Positions 45,281 to 55,311 of a DNA stretch of 64,000 nt are shown here, piece after piece. Position numbers and translations under genes: made by a program. Positions within the stretch are counted from its first letter, which is position 1. Each line of letters starts with the position of its first letter. Source of the DNA: CAVYUC01 sp963783085 (GTDB lineage: Bacteria > Bacteroidota > Bacteroidia > Bacteroidales > Prolixibacteraceae); contig CAWAMJ010000007.1 in assembly GCA_963783085.1 (NCBI GenBank), forward strand, positions 62,001-126,000, read 5' to 3'. The notes under the pieces are model-generated. The model searched no databases and was not told where the DNA came from. It saw only the letters and a program-made list of their open reading frames with translations.

Positions 45281-45294
45281 TTTGACTCGACCGA

Positions 45295-45325
45295 TTTGTC
45301 AGCGTCAGCAGGACCTGACAACGTC
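45295..45325. repeat. Half copy of the A-B element, reversed
   Basis: TTTGTCAGCG (45295-45304) and CCTGACAACGTC (45314-45325) are the reverse complement of blocks B and A of the elements at 2630-2754 and 15097-15192. Confidence 0.65.
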
Positions 45326-45624
45326 AACATCAAATGATGAAGATTTCGGGTTCTGAGTAACCAGTGTGTATTCGCCCCATTCTTAAAAATAGTTAAAACT
45401 CTGAGGGTTATAGTAAAAAAGACATTTTTGTCGTAATTTGCTTTAGGAAACTCACTGTAAATTTTGGCGCCAAAAAGTTTTTTACTAACGGTCCAAAAAA
45501 TACCTGCGACGCTTTATCAGGAATATTTTTCCTGCAGTTTTTATTTGTTTGATGCATTCAAAAATTAAACGGGATTTCATTTTTCTTCACCAGGACGTTT
45601 TTCAAATTCTTAAAAATAATTTTC

Positions 45625-48600
45625 ATGGAAATCAATCAATTATTTGCGCAGTTGGCAACCCTTACCGGCTATTTGCAATCTTCGTCGGCTGACGATGAAA
45701 TTACCATCGAAAAGTTACAACGGTCAATTGCGGAATCTGTCATCCAGCAAGACCCGGCTACCGTCAGGAGCCGGGAGTTTGTTTTTGAAAGGAGCGATAT
45801 TTTTCTCTCTTCCAATATTGAATCCGCCCGGCTAAATAAAATAAAGGAGCTGGCTGAATTGGCTGCCAGGGAAGAAAAACCTGCGGAAACAAATGTTTTT
45901 GTAAGGAACATCCCCGTAAGGACAACGCAAATAACCGGGAGCATCGATCGTTCATCGGCAGGTGCGCGGGTAAGAACCGTTGGCCCGGTTACCGATGTTC
46001 GAAATATTCCACATTGGTTCGATTTTGTAAATGTGAAAAAGCTGATTTCCCTTTATATCCAGGGTCAGGGCAAACCGGTAATTTTATTTGACGCTACTTT
46101 TAAACAGCCGAAAATTAATTTGCCCAATGCAAAGCCTGTTGAGCTAACCAACACATACACCATCGATCCTGAAACGGTATGGGTTCAGGCGAAAGTTTTT
46201 GTTCCCGGAGTAGCCGACGAGTTGTATTGCGGCTTGCGTGTAAAAGGAGGAAATATTACACTTGATCATGAACCATTCATGCAGAACAACCAGGTAACGG
46301 TTAACGCCGGTACAAAAATTTCCTGCAATTTAAATCTGGAACAAAAAGATGAATTTGAAAGCGATCCTTCCGGTCCTTACGGAAAAGATGCACGAAATGC
46401 CGAATTTCAATTACCCGAAAATTTTCAGTTTACTTATCAGAATAATTCAAAAAATATAACCGCCCTTGGAAATTCCGGTTGGAACGTCTACGGGCAAAAA
46501 GATACTTTTACATACCAGAATGCGCAAAATTGTGTCTATAATGCATTTATCGGCAGGATTGCCATTCCCGTTCATTGCGAAAATCCGGAATTCGAAATTA
46601 AAAAATGCGAATCGCCGTTTTTTAAAATTGGAGGTTCGGCAAAAATAAAAAACAGTTGGTGGGCGTTGCCGGTGACCGCACTAAATGTTGCAAATCCGCT
46701 GGAAGCCGACGGAAACGGCGCAATCATCATGGAATGCGACAAGGGACTGAGCGCCAAATGGAGCGGATTGCAGAACAAATCGGTAGTATTCACAAATCCT
46801 TTCATTTTAGGCGAACCCGGCCGGATTGGAATAACGGATATAAAAAGCGACGGGGAAAGCGCATTCCAGCAGTTCAATGGCTGGAAAGACGAGCAAAACG
46901 TTTACGGAACCACTCTGGACTGTAAATTTCAAAAAGATACTCTTGTTATTTTCAACACGGTGGCAAAAGGCGATGAACTGGTTTTTGGCCTGGCTGACTG
47001 GGACATTCAAACCGATCGGCCGGTAAAGGTGAATGGCGAAGCAGTTACGGTGAAGTCAAAAAACAGCGCTTTTATTATTGCAGCAGGCAAAACGAAAAAC
47101 TGGCTGATTATCATTGATGAAAACATGCTGTGGGACAATAAGCTGCCAGCCGATAAAATTCCAAAGGTGAAACCTTATGCGCTGGCCATGCACAACGCAC
47201 TTTTCACCGTAACCCCGCCAAATGGTTTGGTGATGTTTGCAGAGCTGGCAAACGATTTTAAAAAGCTGGTGAAAGGACAACTGTTCCTGAGTTTCGGGTT
47301 GTATTCTTACCTGCCGGCTTTGCCCGATCCTTACGCTGCCAATCTGGGCGTTTTAAAGCGGCAGTTCGAAAGGGGAAATGCTGCTGTTGAAAGGGCAGCA
47401 TATAAAGCACAACAAGGAAGTCAGGTTTGGCTTTGGTTAATTGGTGTAGTGAAATGGGAACCGGTAGATGAAGAGAACGATAAAGTTGGAGTTTCGTTCC
47501 ATTTTGCACCGCTGGCTGCCCCGCTGCGTATAGAAAAAGATACCGGTGAGGGAACAGAAACCCACAGTCCGGAGACGAACCCAAATTTAGTGGAACACCC
47601 CGAATTCTTTGGTAACTTTTCGCCTGGGACGGGTGCTTCAGGTACAACAACAGATAACAACATTTTTTTATCCAGCACCTACAAACGGGGCGTGAATCCG
47701 ATAGCTTCTTACTCATTAACCGATTTTGCACTTGTAGATGTGAGCAGCAAAGCAAACCAGATGGGCGTTTCGTTTGCGAGGCAAAATAATTTGATACAGG
47801 CATCAATCGCGAGGAAATATAAAATCGATATCAGCAGCGATACAAACGCCACCGTTTTTCCCATTCAGGTGAGCGGCCTCGATGTAATAACCGCCGGAAT
47901 GAATGCCCAGGCTTTCACAGTTCCTGCAATTTCCTGGGAACCGGTTTTCAATTTAACAGCGCCAATTCCGGCAAAACAAGATCCTCCGGTTGGATTCAAT
48001 TACTATCAAAACGATGGAATTGCAACGCGGGTGGGAAATTTGAGCAAAAAAACAGTTCCGCTCTCGCCAATTCCTATGTCAAAATATTTGGTTCAAACCT
48101 ATAAGAATAAGGAAGACGGAAAAACCTTTGCCATCTTCAATCTACCGTTCGGGATGCTGGCAATCACTATTCTGGATAATCAATCGGGCCAGCCTCAAAA
48201 ACCAAAAATTGAAAATACCAGTCCCGTTTTTGAAAATTACCTCAACGGCGGGATTCAGTTGGAGTTGACTGCCGGAACTTCTTTTAGTTCAAATGATTCC
48301 GATTCAATTTTCGAAGGATACACCATTCAGTTGCTTAATATTAACAAAACGGATGGAACTCCGGCAAATGCCGGCACGCTGGGCGAAGTTGTGCAGCTAA
48401 TGTTTAATACGGAATTTTTTTCCGGCAAAAATGACAATGGCGATGCGATAGAGGGCCGTCCGGCAGTCCCGGTAAAGAACATCGGGTTAAGTGGTTATGG
48501 CGCCAGCATGTTTAGCGAATGGCAGAATAAAAACGTTTTGGTGGGAACCAGCCAGGCTTATTTTAACGTGATTACCGGCCGCACCAGTTATGAAGTGGTG

Positions 48601-50808
48601 CAGGTAAAAAGCAAATTGTATTGTTGCGGGGCAGATGTGGTCAGGACGATTACTCTTTTTAGGCTTGCCAATGGTTATGTAGCCCGAATCGACAGTGGTT
48701 GGGAATCCAGAAGCGATGGCAAATACAACTTTATTGAAAGCGGCAATACGAACAAGTTCGAATTCCATCCCGGAATTGTCAGGGGATATTACAACATCCG
48801 GAACATCAAAGAATCGCCAAAAGCAAACATCGAAATACAGGGCGCTACATATTCAGAAGTGACTTTCGATGCTGATGTTGAACTTGAAAATGTAACGGAA
48901 GGCGGTCAAAATAACCGGGTGAGCGCCAAATCAGTTCTTGGTTATGTTCAATTGCTGCCCATTAGTAAGTATATCACCGATAAACAATTTGTTGCTTTGC
49001 TCAAATCTCAAAATAACTCCATTGGCGGTCCGGTAAATTGCATGATTAAAGTGGCCGGGACCAATCAGCGAATGAAAATCAACCGGGTTGATGTGAGCGC
49101 AGGAGTTGACAGTAACAATAATAATCCCGTTTTTGTAGGTGCGGCGCGGGGTTCCGTTGTTTTGCCCAAAGATGGCAGCTGGACGATGGTGCAGCATAAA
49201 CGGGGAACCGGCGATGTTGCCCCGCTGCCCGAGCAATTGAGCGTACCTTTGGTGCGAATTGGCAAATGGGTAAAAGATAAAGTTGTAAGCGACGCCGATG
49301 TCTCCAATTTATTGAGAATCGCCAATCCTTCTGATTTGCTGAAACTGCCGGATGATAACACCATCAATTTTGGATTTCTGCAAAACATGGGCACCCAGAA
49401 AGTTTTGTTCATGACGCCCGGATTTAAAAAAGGCATTGAATCGCTGGTGAGTAAAACACCTCCGCTTATGGCCGATTCATTCCGGCTGCTGAACAGCAAA
49501 GGAATTTTTCCGAATATCGGCGATGCCGAAAATACTTTTGGACAGGCAATTTCCCTGTTAACAGGGAACGGTGTGGATGCCTTTAAAAAGATCAACCTGC
49601 CGGATGCCGGTGAAGTTTTCGATTTGCTTCAGTTAAAAGCCAAAGAAGAAGCCGGAAAACTGCTCGATCAGGGATATGAGTTATTGAAGGTAGCGGCGAA
49701 TGGTGTTGCCGACAAAGCTTTGAAATTCGACCTGCCATCGTTCGATTATCCGCTGATTAATCTCAAAGGAAAGCTGATTATCAATATTCAATACAAAGCC
49801 AGCAGCAAACCGAAAGGTCAGGCGCCAAAAAATTATGTGGGAAATCTCGATTTCGATGTGGATTCATTTGCCAATGATTTAAAAGATACCTGGAAAGGCC
49901 GGATGAATAACCTCGCCATGGTAGTAACCATCGGTCCGTTAACCGACGTGATGACCATCAAAGGTAATTTCAATTCCCAAAAAGGAACAGAAACGGATTT
50001 GGGAAGCAGTACCGCTCCCAATACTTTGCCGCTGCCGGAAATTGAATTCAGCGATGCGTTAAAACCTGTGATTCAAATCCTGGAAATACTGGCCTCGTTA
50101 AGCACCGGCGAATATGGCGATGCCCTGAAGAAGGGGCTAAAAATTGCCATGAGCAACAGTGCGAATATCTGGGAATATAAGTTTGAAGCCAGCAAAGATA
50201 TTCCCCTGGTGCGTTTTCCGCCAACAAAAGCATTGTACGACAGTCCGCAAACGCCGCTGAAACTGGAAGCAAGCCTGGGGATTGGAATCATGTTCAATGC
50301 GGCTTTGAAAGTAACAACCGATCCTTCTCAACTCTTGCCAACTGCCGGTGGATATTTCATGTTTCACGGCGGATTGCAGGTGATGTGTGTATCGGTGGGA
50401 GTGGGGACTATTTTCGCCGTTGGTAACGCCGATTTAAAATTGGAAGCCGATACCAGTCCCAAAGTTGCTGTAACCATGAAATTTGGTTTCGGCGCACAAA
50501 TTTCCGTTGGTATTCCGGTGGTTGGTAATGCAAGCGTTTTATTTATGGTAGGCGTGGAAGTGTATGCCGACAGCAGTTCAGTGGTTAAAATTACAGCCAT
50601 CATGTTGTTTCGCGGACAGGCGGAATTACTTGGCGGATTGGTTGGCGTTACCATTACCATTGAAGCGAAAGGTACGGTGGAAAAAGGCGGCGCCGGCTCT
50701 CCAACCAATTGTATCGCACAGGTAACGTTTGCTTTGGATATTAGCATTTTTCTTGTCATCGATATTAGTTTTAGCGAAAGCTGGCAGGAAAGCAGGCAAA
50801 TTGCATAA
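45625..50808 (+). CDS. Giant protein of unknown function (1727 aa), first gene of a two-gene module
   Basis: Not recognised. It has no signal peptide or lipobox, so it is cytoplasmic or exported by an unusual route. Residues 1-95 are predominantly helical and charged (EITIEKLQRSIAESVIQ; RLNKIKELAELAAREEK). From ~100 to 1500 it is beta-rich with alternating hydrophobics. Residues ~950-1065 look most like a conserved core: IGLSGYGASMFSEW, GRTSYEVVQVKSKLY, VVRTITLFRLANGYVARIDS, FHPGIVRGYYNIRNIKE. The last ~155 residues (from ~1572) are glycine-rich amphipathic strands (GVGTIFAVGNADL, FGFGAQISVGIPVVGNAS), barrel- or fibre-like. The 1379-aa gene follows after 34 bases, so they form an operon. A structural or surface role would fit the size; that is a guess. 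Confidence 0.85.
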   Translation: MEINQLFAQLATLTGYLQSSSADDEITIEKLQRSIAESVIQQDPATVRSREFVFERSDIFLSSNIESARLNKIKELAELAAREEKPAETNVFVRNIPVRTTQITGSIDRSSAGARVRTVGPVTDVRNIPHWFDFVNVKKLISLYIQGQGKPVILFDATFKQPKINLPNAKPVELTNTYTIDPETVWVQAKVFVPGVADELYCGLRVKGGNITLDHEPFMQNNQVTVNAGTKISCNLNLEQKDEFESDPSGPYGKDARNAEFQLPENFQFTYQNNSKNITALGNSGWNVYGQKDTFTYQNAQNCVYNAFIGRIAIPVHCENPEFEIKKCESPFFKIGGSAKIKNSWWALPVTALNVANPLEADGNGAIIMECDKGLSAKWSGLQNKSVVFTNPFILGEPGRIGITDIKSDGESAFQQFNGWKDEQNVYGTTLDCKFQKDTLVIFNTVAKGDELVFGLADWDIQTDRPVKVNGEAVTVKSKNSAFIIAAGKTKNWLIIIDENMLWDNKLPADKIPKVKPYALAMHNALFTVTPPNGLVMFAELANDFKKLVKGQLFLSFGLYSYLPALPDPYAANLGVLKRQFERGNAAVERAAYKAQQGSQVWLWLIGVVKWEPVDEENDKVGVSFHFAPLAAPLRIEKDTGEGTETHSPETNPNLVEHPEFFGNFSPGTGASGTTTDNNIFLSSTYKRGVNPIASYSLTDFALVDVSSKANQMGVSFARQNNLIQASIARKYKIDISSDTNATVFPIQVSGLDVITAGMNAQAFTVPAISWEPVFNLTAPIPAKQDPPVGFNYYQNDGIATRVGNLSKKTVPLSPIPMSKYLVQTYKNKEDGKTFAIFNLPFGMLAITILDNQSGQPQKPKIENTSPVFENYLNGGIQLELTAGTSFSSNDSDSIFEGYTIQLLNINKTDGTPANAGTLGEVVQLMFNTEFFSGKNDNGDAIEGRPAVPVKNIGLSGYGASMFSEWQNKNVLVGTSQAYFNVITGRTSYEVVQVKSKLYCCGADVVRTITLFRLANGYVARIDSGWESRSDGKYNFIESGNTNKFEFHPGIVRGYYNIRNIKESPKANIEIQGATYSEVTFDADVELENVTEGGQNNRVSAKSVLGYVQLLPISKYITDKQFVALLKSQNNSIGGPVNCMIKVAGTNQRMKINRVDVSAGVDSNNNNPVFVGAARGSVVLPKDGSWTMVQHKRGTGDVAPLPEQLSVPLVRIGKWVKDKVVSDADVSNLLRIANPSDLLKLPDDNTINFGFLQNMGTQKVLFMTPGFKKGIESLVSKTPPLMADSFRLLNSKGIFPNIGDAENTFGQAISLLTGNGVDAFKKINLPDAGEVFDLLQLKAKEEAGKLLDQGYELLKVAANGVADKALKFDLPSFDYPLINLKGKLIINIQYKASSKPKGQAPKNYVGNLDFDVDSFANDLKDTWKGRMNNLAMVVTIGPLTDVMTIKGNFNSQKGTETDLGSSTAPNTLPLPEIEFSDALKPVIQILEILASLSTGEYGDALKKGLKIAMSNSANIWEYKFEASKDIPLVRFPPTKALYDSPQTPLKLEASLGIGIMFNAALKVTTDPSQLLPTAGGYFMFHGGLQVMCVSVGVGTIFAVGNADLKLEADTSPKVAVTMKFGFGAQISVGIPVVGNASVLFMVGVEVYADSSSVVKITAIMLFRGQAELLGGLVGVTITIEAKGTVEKGGAGSPTNCIAQVTFALDISIFLVIDISFSESWQESRQIA

Positions 50809-50842
50809 TCAAAAACAGTTCAAAATTTAAAAACCTAATGAT

Positions 50843-53800
50843 ATGTCATTCGAACAAACAAGGTTTTCACTCATGGCTTTTCCGCAAAATGTGGATGCTT
50901 CCGGTATTTTGTCGTTAAACATCGTTTTTGTTCCCCGGAATATTAATCCGCTGAAAGAGGTGAATACCATTTATAATCCAACCGGTAAGGCGCCGGCATT
51001 TGTAAATGTGCAACCTCAGTTCGATATTAAAGTGGTAAATAATCCCGATGAATTTCCGGGCAAAATTCCTGCTGACGAAAAAATTCCAAACCTGGTTTCG
51101 CCGTTTACCTATCCCACAAAAATGAACGAAATTTATACGACATTGCGCGATGCTGTGGATGAAAATGGTAAAAAGAAATACTTTGATATCGATGAATCGC
51201 GAAGTACGGATATTAATCCGAATTCGGATTATACGGCGCAAAAAGCAGAGGCGAACAGGGATTTGGCTATCCGGAAATACTTGCCGGTGAGTTACCGGAA
51301 TTCATTCAATTTTACCGCCCCGCGAATAAAAAATGCAGTCACCGACGATAGTTACCACTGCGCGATGCGCGACCAGCAATCACTGGTAAATTTTGTGCGG
51401 GATGATAAAGTGAGTTGGGGAAAAGTTTATGCGCATTTGTTGAGACAACCGTTAATGGCCAAACAAGCCGGTTTAATTTATGAAGCCAAAATACAACTGG
51501 AGGAAAAAGATTTCGAAAACGGCGGCTGGATTTATGCCGATATAAAAAATGATGCTGATTTTGCAACGGAACAATTAAATTCATTGCCCGATGCAGCCGG
51601 GCCTTTTATCAAAAAATATGCTGCCCGGATTCCGGAACTGAAAAAGAACGAAGCCCGGAGTTTATTCGCAGCTGTTCTGTTTCCCGTAATGAAAAGCGGG
51701 GAATCGCCGGTTGGTAATTACGATGAACTTTATATTGAAGCCTCCCGGTTCAACGAAGGTTTTGCCACCATTGTACATGCCAACCAGCCGGTTAGCGGAA
51801 ATTTGCTGAAAGAAAAGCAGGACGGCTTTCATCCGCAAAAAGAAATAGGAATCCGTTTGGGCTGGGAAGACGAACAAATCCTGATTTGGTACCTGCGGCA
51901 AATGGCAGTGGGTGAAAACTCAACGGAACGCCTGGACGCACCGCTGGGTGTCTCCGGGTATCACATCGACGTTAAAAAAAGTACGGCAGCCGATAACGAA
52001 TGGGAGTCGCTGAATGCCGTAAAAAGCAATGGTCTAATGAAGTTGGAAGACATTGTAATTGGCAAATATGGTGAAGATAAAATAGAGGAACTTCCCTATC
52101 AGGTGTACCCGGTAAAGATTTATGATAAATTCGATAAAGCCAATAATTACTGGTTGCCCATGTATTTTGCCAACTGGAATAACGCTTCCCTGGTTTTGCC
52201 CGATAAAACTGCGGCAATAATTTATCGCAACGACGAAGAAATAAATACACCCGCGAAAATAACCGACACGTATTCACCGGTTGATACAAAAACGAAGCTC
52301 GAATATGGAAATGAATATCAGTTCCGGATACGGTTTTCCGACATAACGGGAGGCACGCCTGCACCGGAAACGCCAACTCTTTCCGGATTTTCGGTGAGCC
52401 ATATCGCTAAAACGCAATTTAAGCGGTATGTTGCTCCAAATGCAGTTGTTATTGAAAATGAAAACAACCTGGTGCCAAATACCGACGATACTAATTTTGA
52501 CGGTGATTCCTTGCAGATTTCCCGGCCGGTATTAGGTTATCCGTCGGTTATGTATACCGGGAAATATACTGATCCGGTTGATCGCCTGAAAAAAGCGGTT
52601 CAGGATATTCTGAACGAACAGCAATCGTCTGGAGGCACAACCGGGGGCAAAGCTTTTGGAATTCCTGATCCCGATGTGGTTTCTGTGGAAATAAAGGCCG
52701 AAGTGGAAACGCTGAATATGGACAATCTGGCCAGCGACAATGGCCGCGAGCATTACATCACACTGTTCAGAACAAAACGGTTATTCAAATCGTTCAGCGA
52801 AAATGATGCGCAAGGAACTATTGATGTACCTGTTGTTTTTAAAGACGTGGATGTGCTGAATTTAACCAACACAGCTTCTCCGTATCCGGATTCGGACGAT
52901 AATGATTTCATCACAAAAACAGACGGGGAAATCATTTTGCCGGCTTCGCGCAATATCCGGCTGACTATTCGGGGAGTTGGCGAAGAAAAAGCAAATTACT
53001 GGGGCCATGAACATCCCGGAAATCCGGACCTCGATTCGCGTTTTGGTAAAACAACCGTGGTTTATATGCGCAGGGAATCAACCACGGAACAAAATCTGTT
53101 TACGGATACGGAAAATGCAAAGGTTTTACAGGGAATCTTTTTACAGCCTGATCCGCAGGTGGTAAAACGGGATCCCATATTTTTTAAAACGCTGCAGGGT
53201 GGGGAAGAAGGAATCCCGAACATCGTACAGCGGCTGGGCGATCAACTGGACGTGAAAGTGAAAGAACTGTCGCTGGTTTCGGAGAATGGCGAACGGTTGC
53301 AGTTTTGGTGCAGCAGCATGGTTCGCCACAGCATGGCGCCCGACAACAGCAGCGTTACTTTCGCCAATAAAAATGAATTGCACGGGCACTGGCTGGTATG
53401 TACAACAGTGTTCATCGATCGCGACTGGACCTGGGACGGCCTTGTTCCGGGCAGTTTTCATATTATGCGGCGAAGAAAATTGGGCAGCGATTCAACAAAA
53501 ATCGAAAATAAAAACTACGAGTTTATTGGCGATTTGGAATTGAAAAGAACCGCTTCGTTTCAGGCAATTCAGAAAGGAAAAGACGGGCTCATTCATCGGG
53601 AATATACCCGGATTGTTTTAATTGATGTGGTGGATGATAAACCGCCAACCGGAGAATTACCGGATACCTTTGAGCTGCAGTATTCTGTTCAACCCTATTT
53701 TAAATCCGGAGATTTTACCAAACAAAATACATTTGAAACTGAACCTATAGAGCTGCCAACAACAATAAATCCGTCGCAAACGCCTAAACTGATTGCTGCC

Positions 53801-54982
53801 GGCATGGCTCTGAGCCCATACAACCGGAATGAAAAATATTCGGTAACGGAAGGCCGGACCCGCTATTTATGGCTGGAATTCAGCGAACTGCCATTTGACG
53901 AAAAACGGGACGCACTTTTCTGCCGGGTACTGGCTTACAGTCCCGATCAGTTAATCAGCAACAACCATCCTTCGCTGATGGAAATACAGAAAGAACCTCC
54001 GCTTCCGCTCGATCCGGAATACATTCGTGTAATAACACCGGAAAGCGGTCACAATCACAGCGGTTTGGAAGCCATGCAAAAAATGGAAAAATCTACCGAT
54101 ACTGACCGGCATTTTTATCTGTTACCGCTTCCACCCGGATTGCACCACGAAAGCCCTGAACTTTTTGGGATGTTCACTTATGAATTCCGTTACGGACACA
54201 CGGATAAACTCTGGAGTACCGCACAAGGCCGCTTTGGCCGGGCGCTGCGCGTTGCCGGACTGCAACATCCTGCGCCAACGCTTACCTGCATGTTAAACCA
54301 CGATGAAAACGAGATTTCGGTAAATGCACCTTATGCAATTGCCGTGTTCAACGGCAAAAATGTTACTGCTTCTCCGCCGCACACCAGCATTTGGGCGCTG
54401 CTTTATGCGCAGGTAAAACAAGCCGACGGCCTCGATTACCGGAATATTTTGCTGAATGAAATGGAATTAAAACCACAGGCAAAACGAAGTTTTAGGGAGC
54501 TGATTCCCGCTGTTAAGTTTTCGTTGGAGCAAAAAAATGAATTGCTCAAGGAAAAGGGTTTGCCAACGCTGCAAATTACAAACGAAGTGGTTCAGCAAAA
54601 CGCAGTGCAGCAAATCGCCTGGGAAAAAGAAAGCGCCAAACAGGCGTACGGCGAGTGGAAAAATTCGGATGTAAACATAATGCTCGACTTATATGGTTTA
54701 CCCCGCAGCTCATCGTTGAGTGTTTTGTGCGTGGAGGTTTTCGATCACATCACCAATGCATTTGAACACATGGATAACTTCAGAAACAACGCCAAAGAAT
54801 TTGTAGAAGAAACTTCGCTGGTTTTTAATGAAACCATTGCCGGACAAGTAAGCAAATCAGTGCTCGATATTAATAATCCGCCACCGAAAAATCCCATCGA
54901 TCCGTTGAACAGTCAGCTGGGCTTATTCCGGATTTTGCGTACTTCGCCGTTGGTGGAAGTGCCGTTTGTTTGTAAGAAATAA
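50843..54982 (+). CDS. Giant protein of unknown function (1379 aa), second gene of the module
   Basis: Not recognised. No signal peptide. Recognisable stretches are the N-terminal RFSLMAFPQNVDASGILSLN, RLGWEDEQILIWYLRQM near residues 337-354, YQVYPVKIYDKFDKANNYWL and PMYFANWNNASLVLP near 418-455, a Gly/Ser-rich linker (EQQSSGGTTGGK) near 592, RDWTWDGLVPGSFHIMRRRK near 860, GTGE-free beta segments to ~1200, and a helical tail (~1220-1330) including QIAWEKESAKQAYGEW. The mix of Ig-like beta segments and Trp/Tyr-rich patches suggests a modular assembly or binding protein. It is paired with the 1727-aa gene, 34 bases apart, and nothing else nearby obviously belongs to the unit. The ECF sigma gene starts 329 bases later, separated by a repeat. 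Confidence 0.85.
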   Translation: MSFEQTRFSLMAFPQNVDASGILSLNIVFVPRNINPLKEVNTIYNPTGKAPAFVNVQPQFDIKVVNNPDEFPGKIPADEKIPNLVSPFTYPTKMNEIYTTLRDAVDENGKKKYFDIDESRSTDINPNSDYTAQKAEANRDLAIRKYLPVSYRNSFNFTAPRIKNAVTDDSYHCAMRDQQSLVNFVRDDKVSWGKVYAHLLRQPLMAKQAGLIYEAKIQLEEKDFENGGWIYADIKNDADFATEQLNSLPDAAGPFIKKYAARIPELKKNEARSLFAAVLFPVMKSGESPVGNYDELYIEASRFNEGFATIVHANQPVSGNLLKEKQDGFHPQKEIGIRLGWEDEQILIWYLRQMAVGENSTERLDAPLGVSGYHIDVKKSTAADNEWESLNAVKSNGLMKLEDIVIGKYGEDKIEELPYQVYPVKIYDKFDKANNYWLPMYFANWNNASLVLPDKTAAIIYRNDEEINTPAKITDTYSPVDTKTKLEYGNEYQFRIRFSDITGGTPAPETPTLSGFSVSHIAKTQFKRYVAPNAVVIENENNLVPNTDDTNFDGDSLQISRPVLGYPSVMYTGKYTDPVDRLKKAVQDILNEQQSSGGTTGGKAFGIPDPDVVSVEIKAEVETLNMDNLASDNGREHYITLFRTKRLFKSFSENDAQGTIDVPVVFKDVDVLNLTNTASPYPDSDDNDFITKTDGEIILPASRNIRLTIRGVGEEKANYWGHEHPGNPDLDSRFGKTTVVYMRRESTTEQNLFTDTENAKVLQGIFLQPDPQVVKRDPIFFKTLQGGEEGIPNIVQRLGDQLDVKVKELSLVSENGERLQFWCSSMVRHSMAPDNSSVTFANKNELHGHWLVCTTVFIDRDWTWDGLVPGSFHIMRRRKLGSDSTKIENKNYEFIGDLELKRTASFQAIQKGKDGLIHREYTRIVLIDVVDDKPPTGELPDTFELQYSVQPYFKSGDFTKQNTFETEPIELPTTINPSQTPKLIAAGMALSPYNRNEKYSVTEGRTRYLWLEFSELPFDEKRDALFCRVLAYSPDQLISNNHPSLMEIQKEPPLPLDPEYIRVITPESGHNHSGLEAMQKMEKSTDTDRHFYLLPLPPGLHHESPELFGMFTYEFRYGHTDKLWSTAQGRFGRALRVAGLQHPAPTLTCMLNHDENEISVNAPYAIAVFNGKNVTASPPHTSIWALLYAQVKQADGLDYRNILLNEMELKPQAKRSFRELIPAVKFSLEQKNELLKEKGLPTLQITNEVVQQNAVQQIAWEKESAKQAYGEWKNSDVNIMLDLYGLPRSSSLSVLCVEVFDHITNAFEHMDNFRNNAKEFVEETSLVFNETIAGQVSKSVLDINNPPPKNPIDPLNSQLGLFRILRTSPLVEVPFVCKK

Positions 54983-55311
54983 TTGCGAAGCATGTGCTAT
55001 TTATTGCCGTCTGCTTTAGCTGAAGGTTTTAGTAAATTCCAGTTGGGCACGGCTTTAGCCACATTTTGATTTGTACCGGCTAAACACCTGGTATGATGCC
55101 TGGTAAAAAAATAATGATCCGGAATAATATTTTATGAATCACATTAGCAGCTTATATAAAACGCAGTCACTCTGAAAAACAGATTTACCATTTTTATATA
55201 GTAATTCCCCGGCAGGTTTATTATTAAATTCCAGTTGTTCCTAATTTCCTAATTATTAAATTTACCCGGAAATGCGGAAACCGGAGACTTAATAATCAAA
55301 CCAGGAACATA
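54983..55311. other. Intergenic with an inverted degenerate copy of the 131-bp palindromic element
   Basis: TGCCGTCTGCTTTAGCTGA near 55005-55023, then AAATTCCA, GGCTTTAGCC and ACCGGCTAAA in order, is the reverse complement of the palindromic element repeated in the 15.3-17.2 kb array. The remainder is AT-rich and should contain the promoter of the sigma factor gene; no gene is seen. Confidence 0.6.

Larger units (their letters stand above)
44979..45624. other. 646-bp intergenic with three repeat types
   Basis: No gene. In order: a stem ACCCGCA/TGCGGGT (45004-45010 / 45050-45056) enclosing ACCTG/CAGGT, which may terminate the sulfatase transcript; a 7-bp periodic tract (GGGTTTC/AGGTTTC) at 45052-45087; a twin-hairpin CCCCT/AGGGG element at 45206-45280; and an inverted half copy of the A-B element at 45295-45325. 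The promoter of the giant-protein operon must lie in the remaining AT-rich ~300 bases. Confidence 0.6.
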
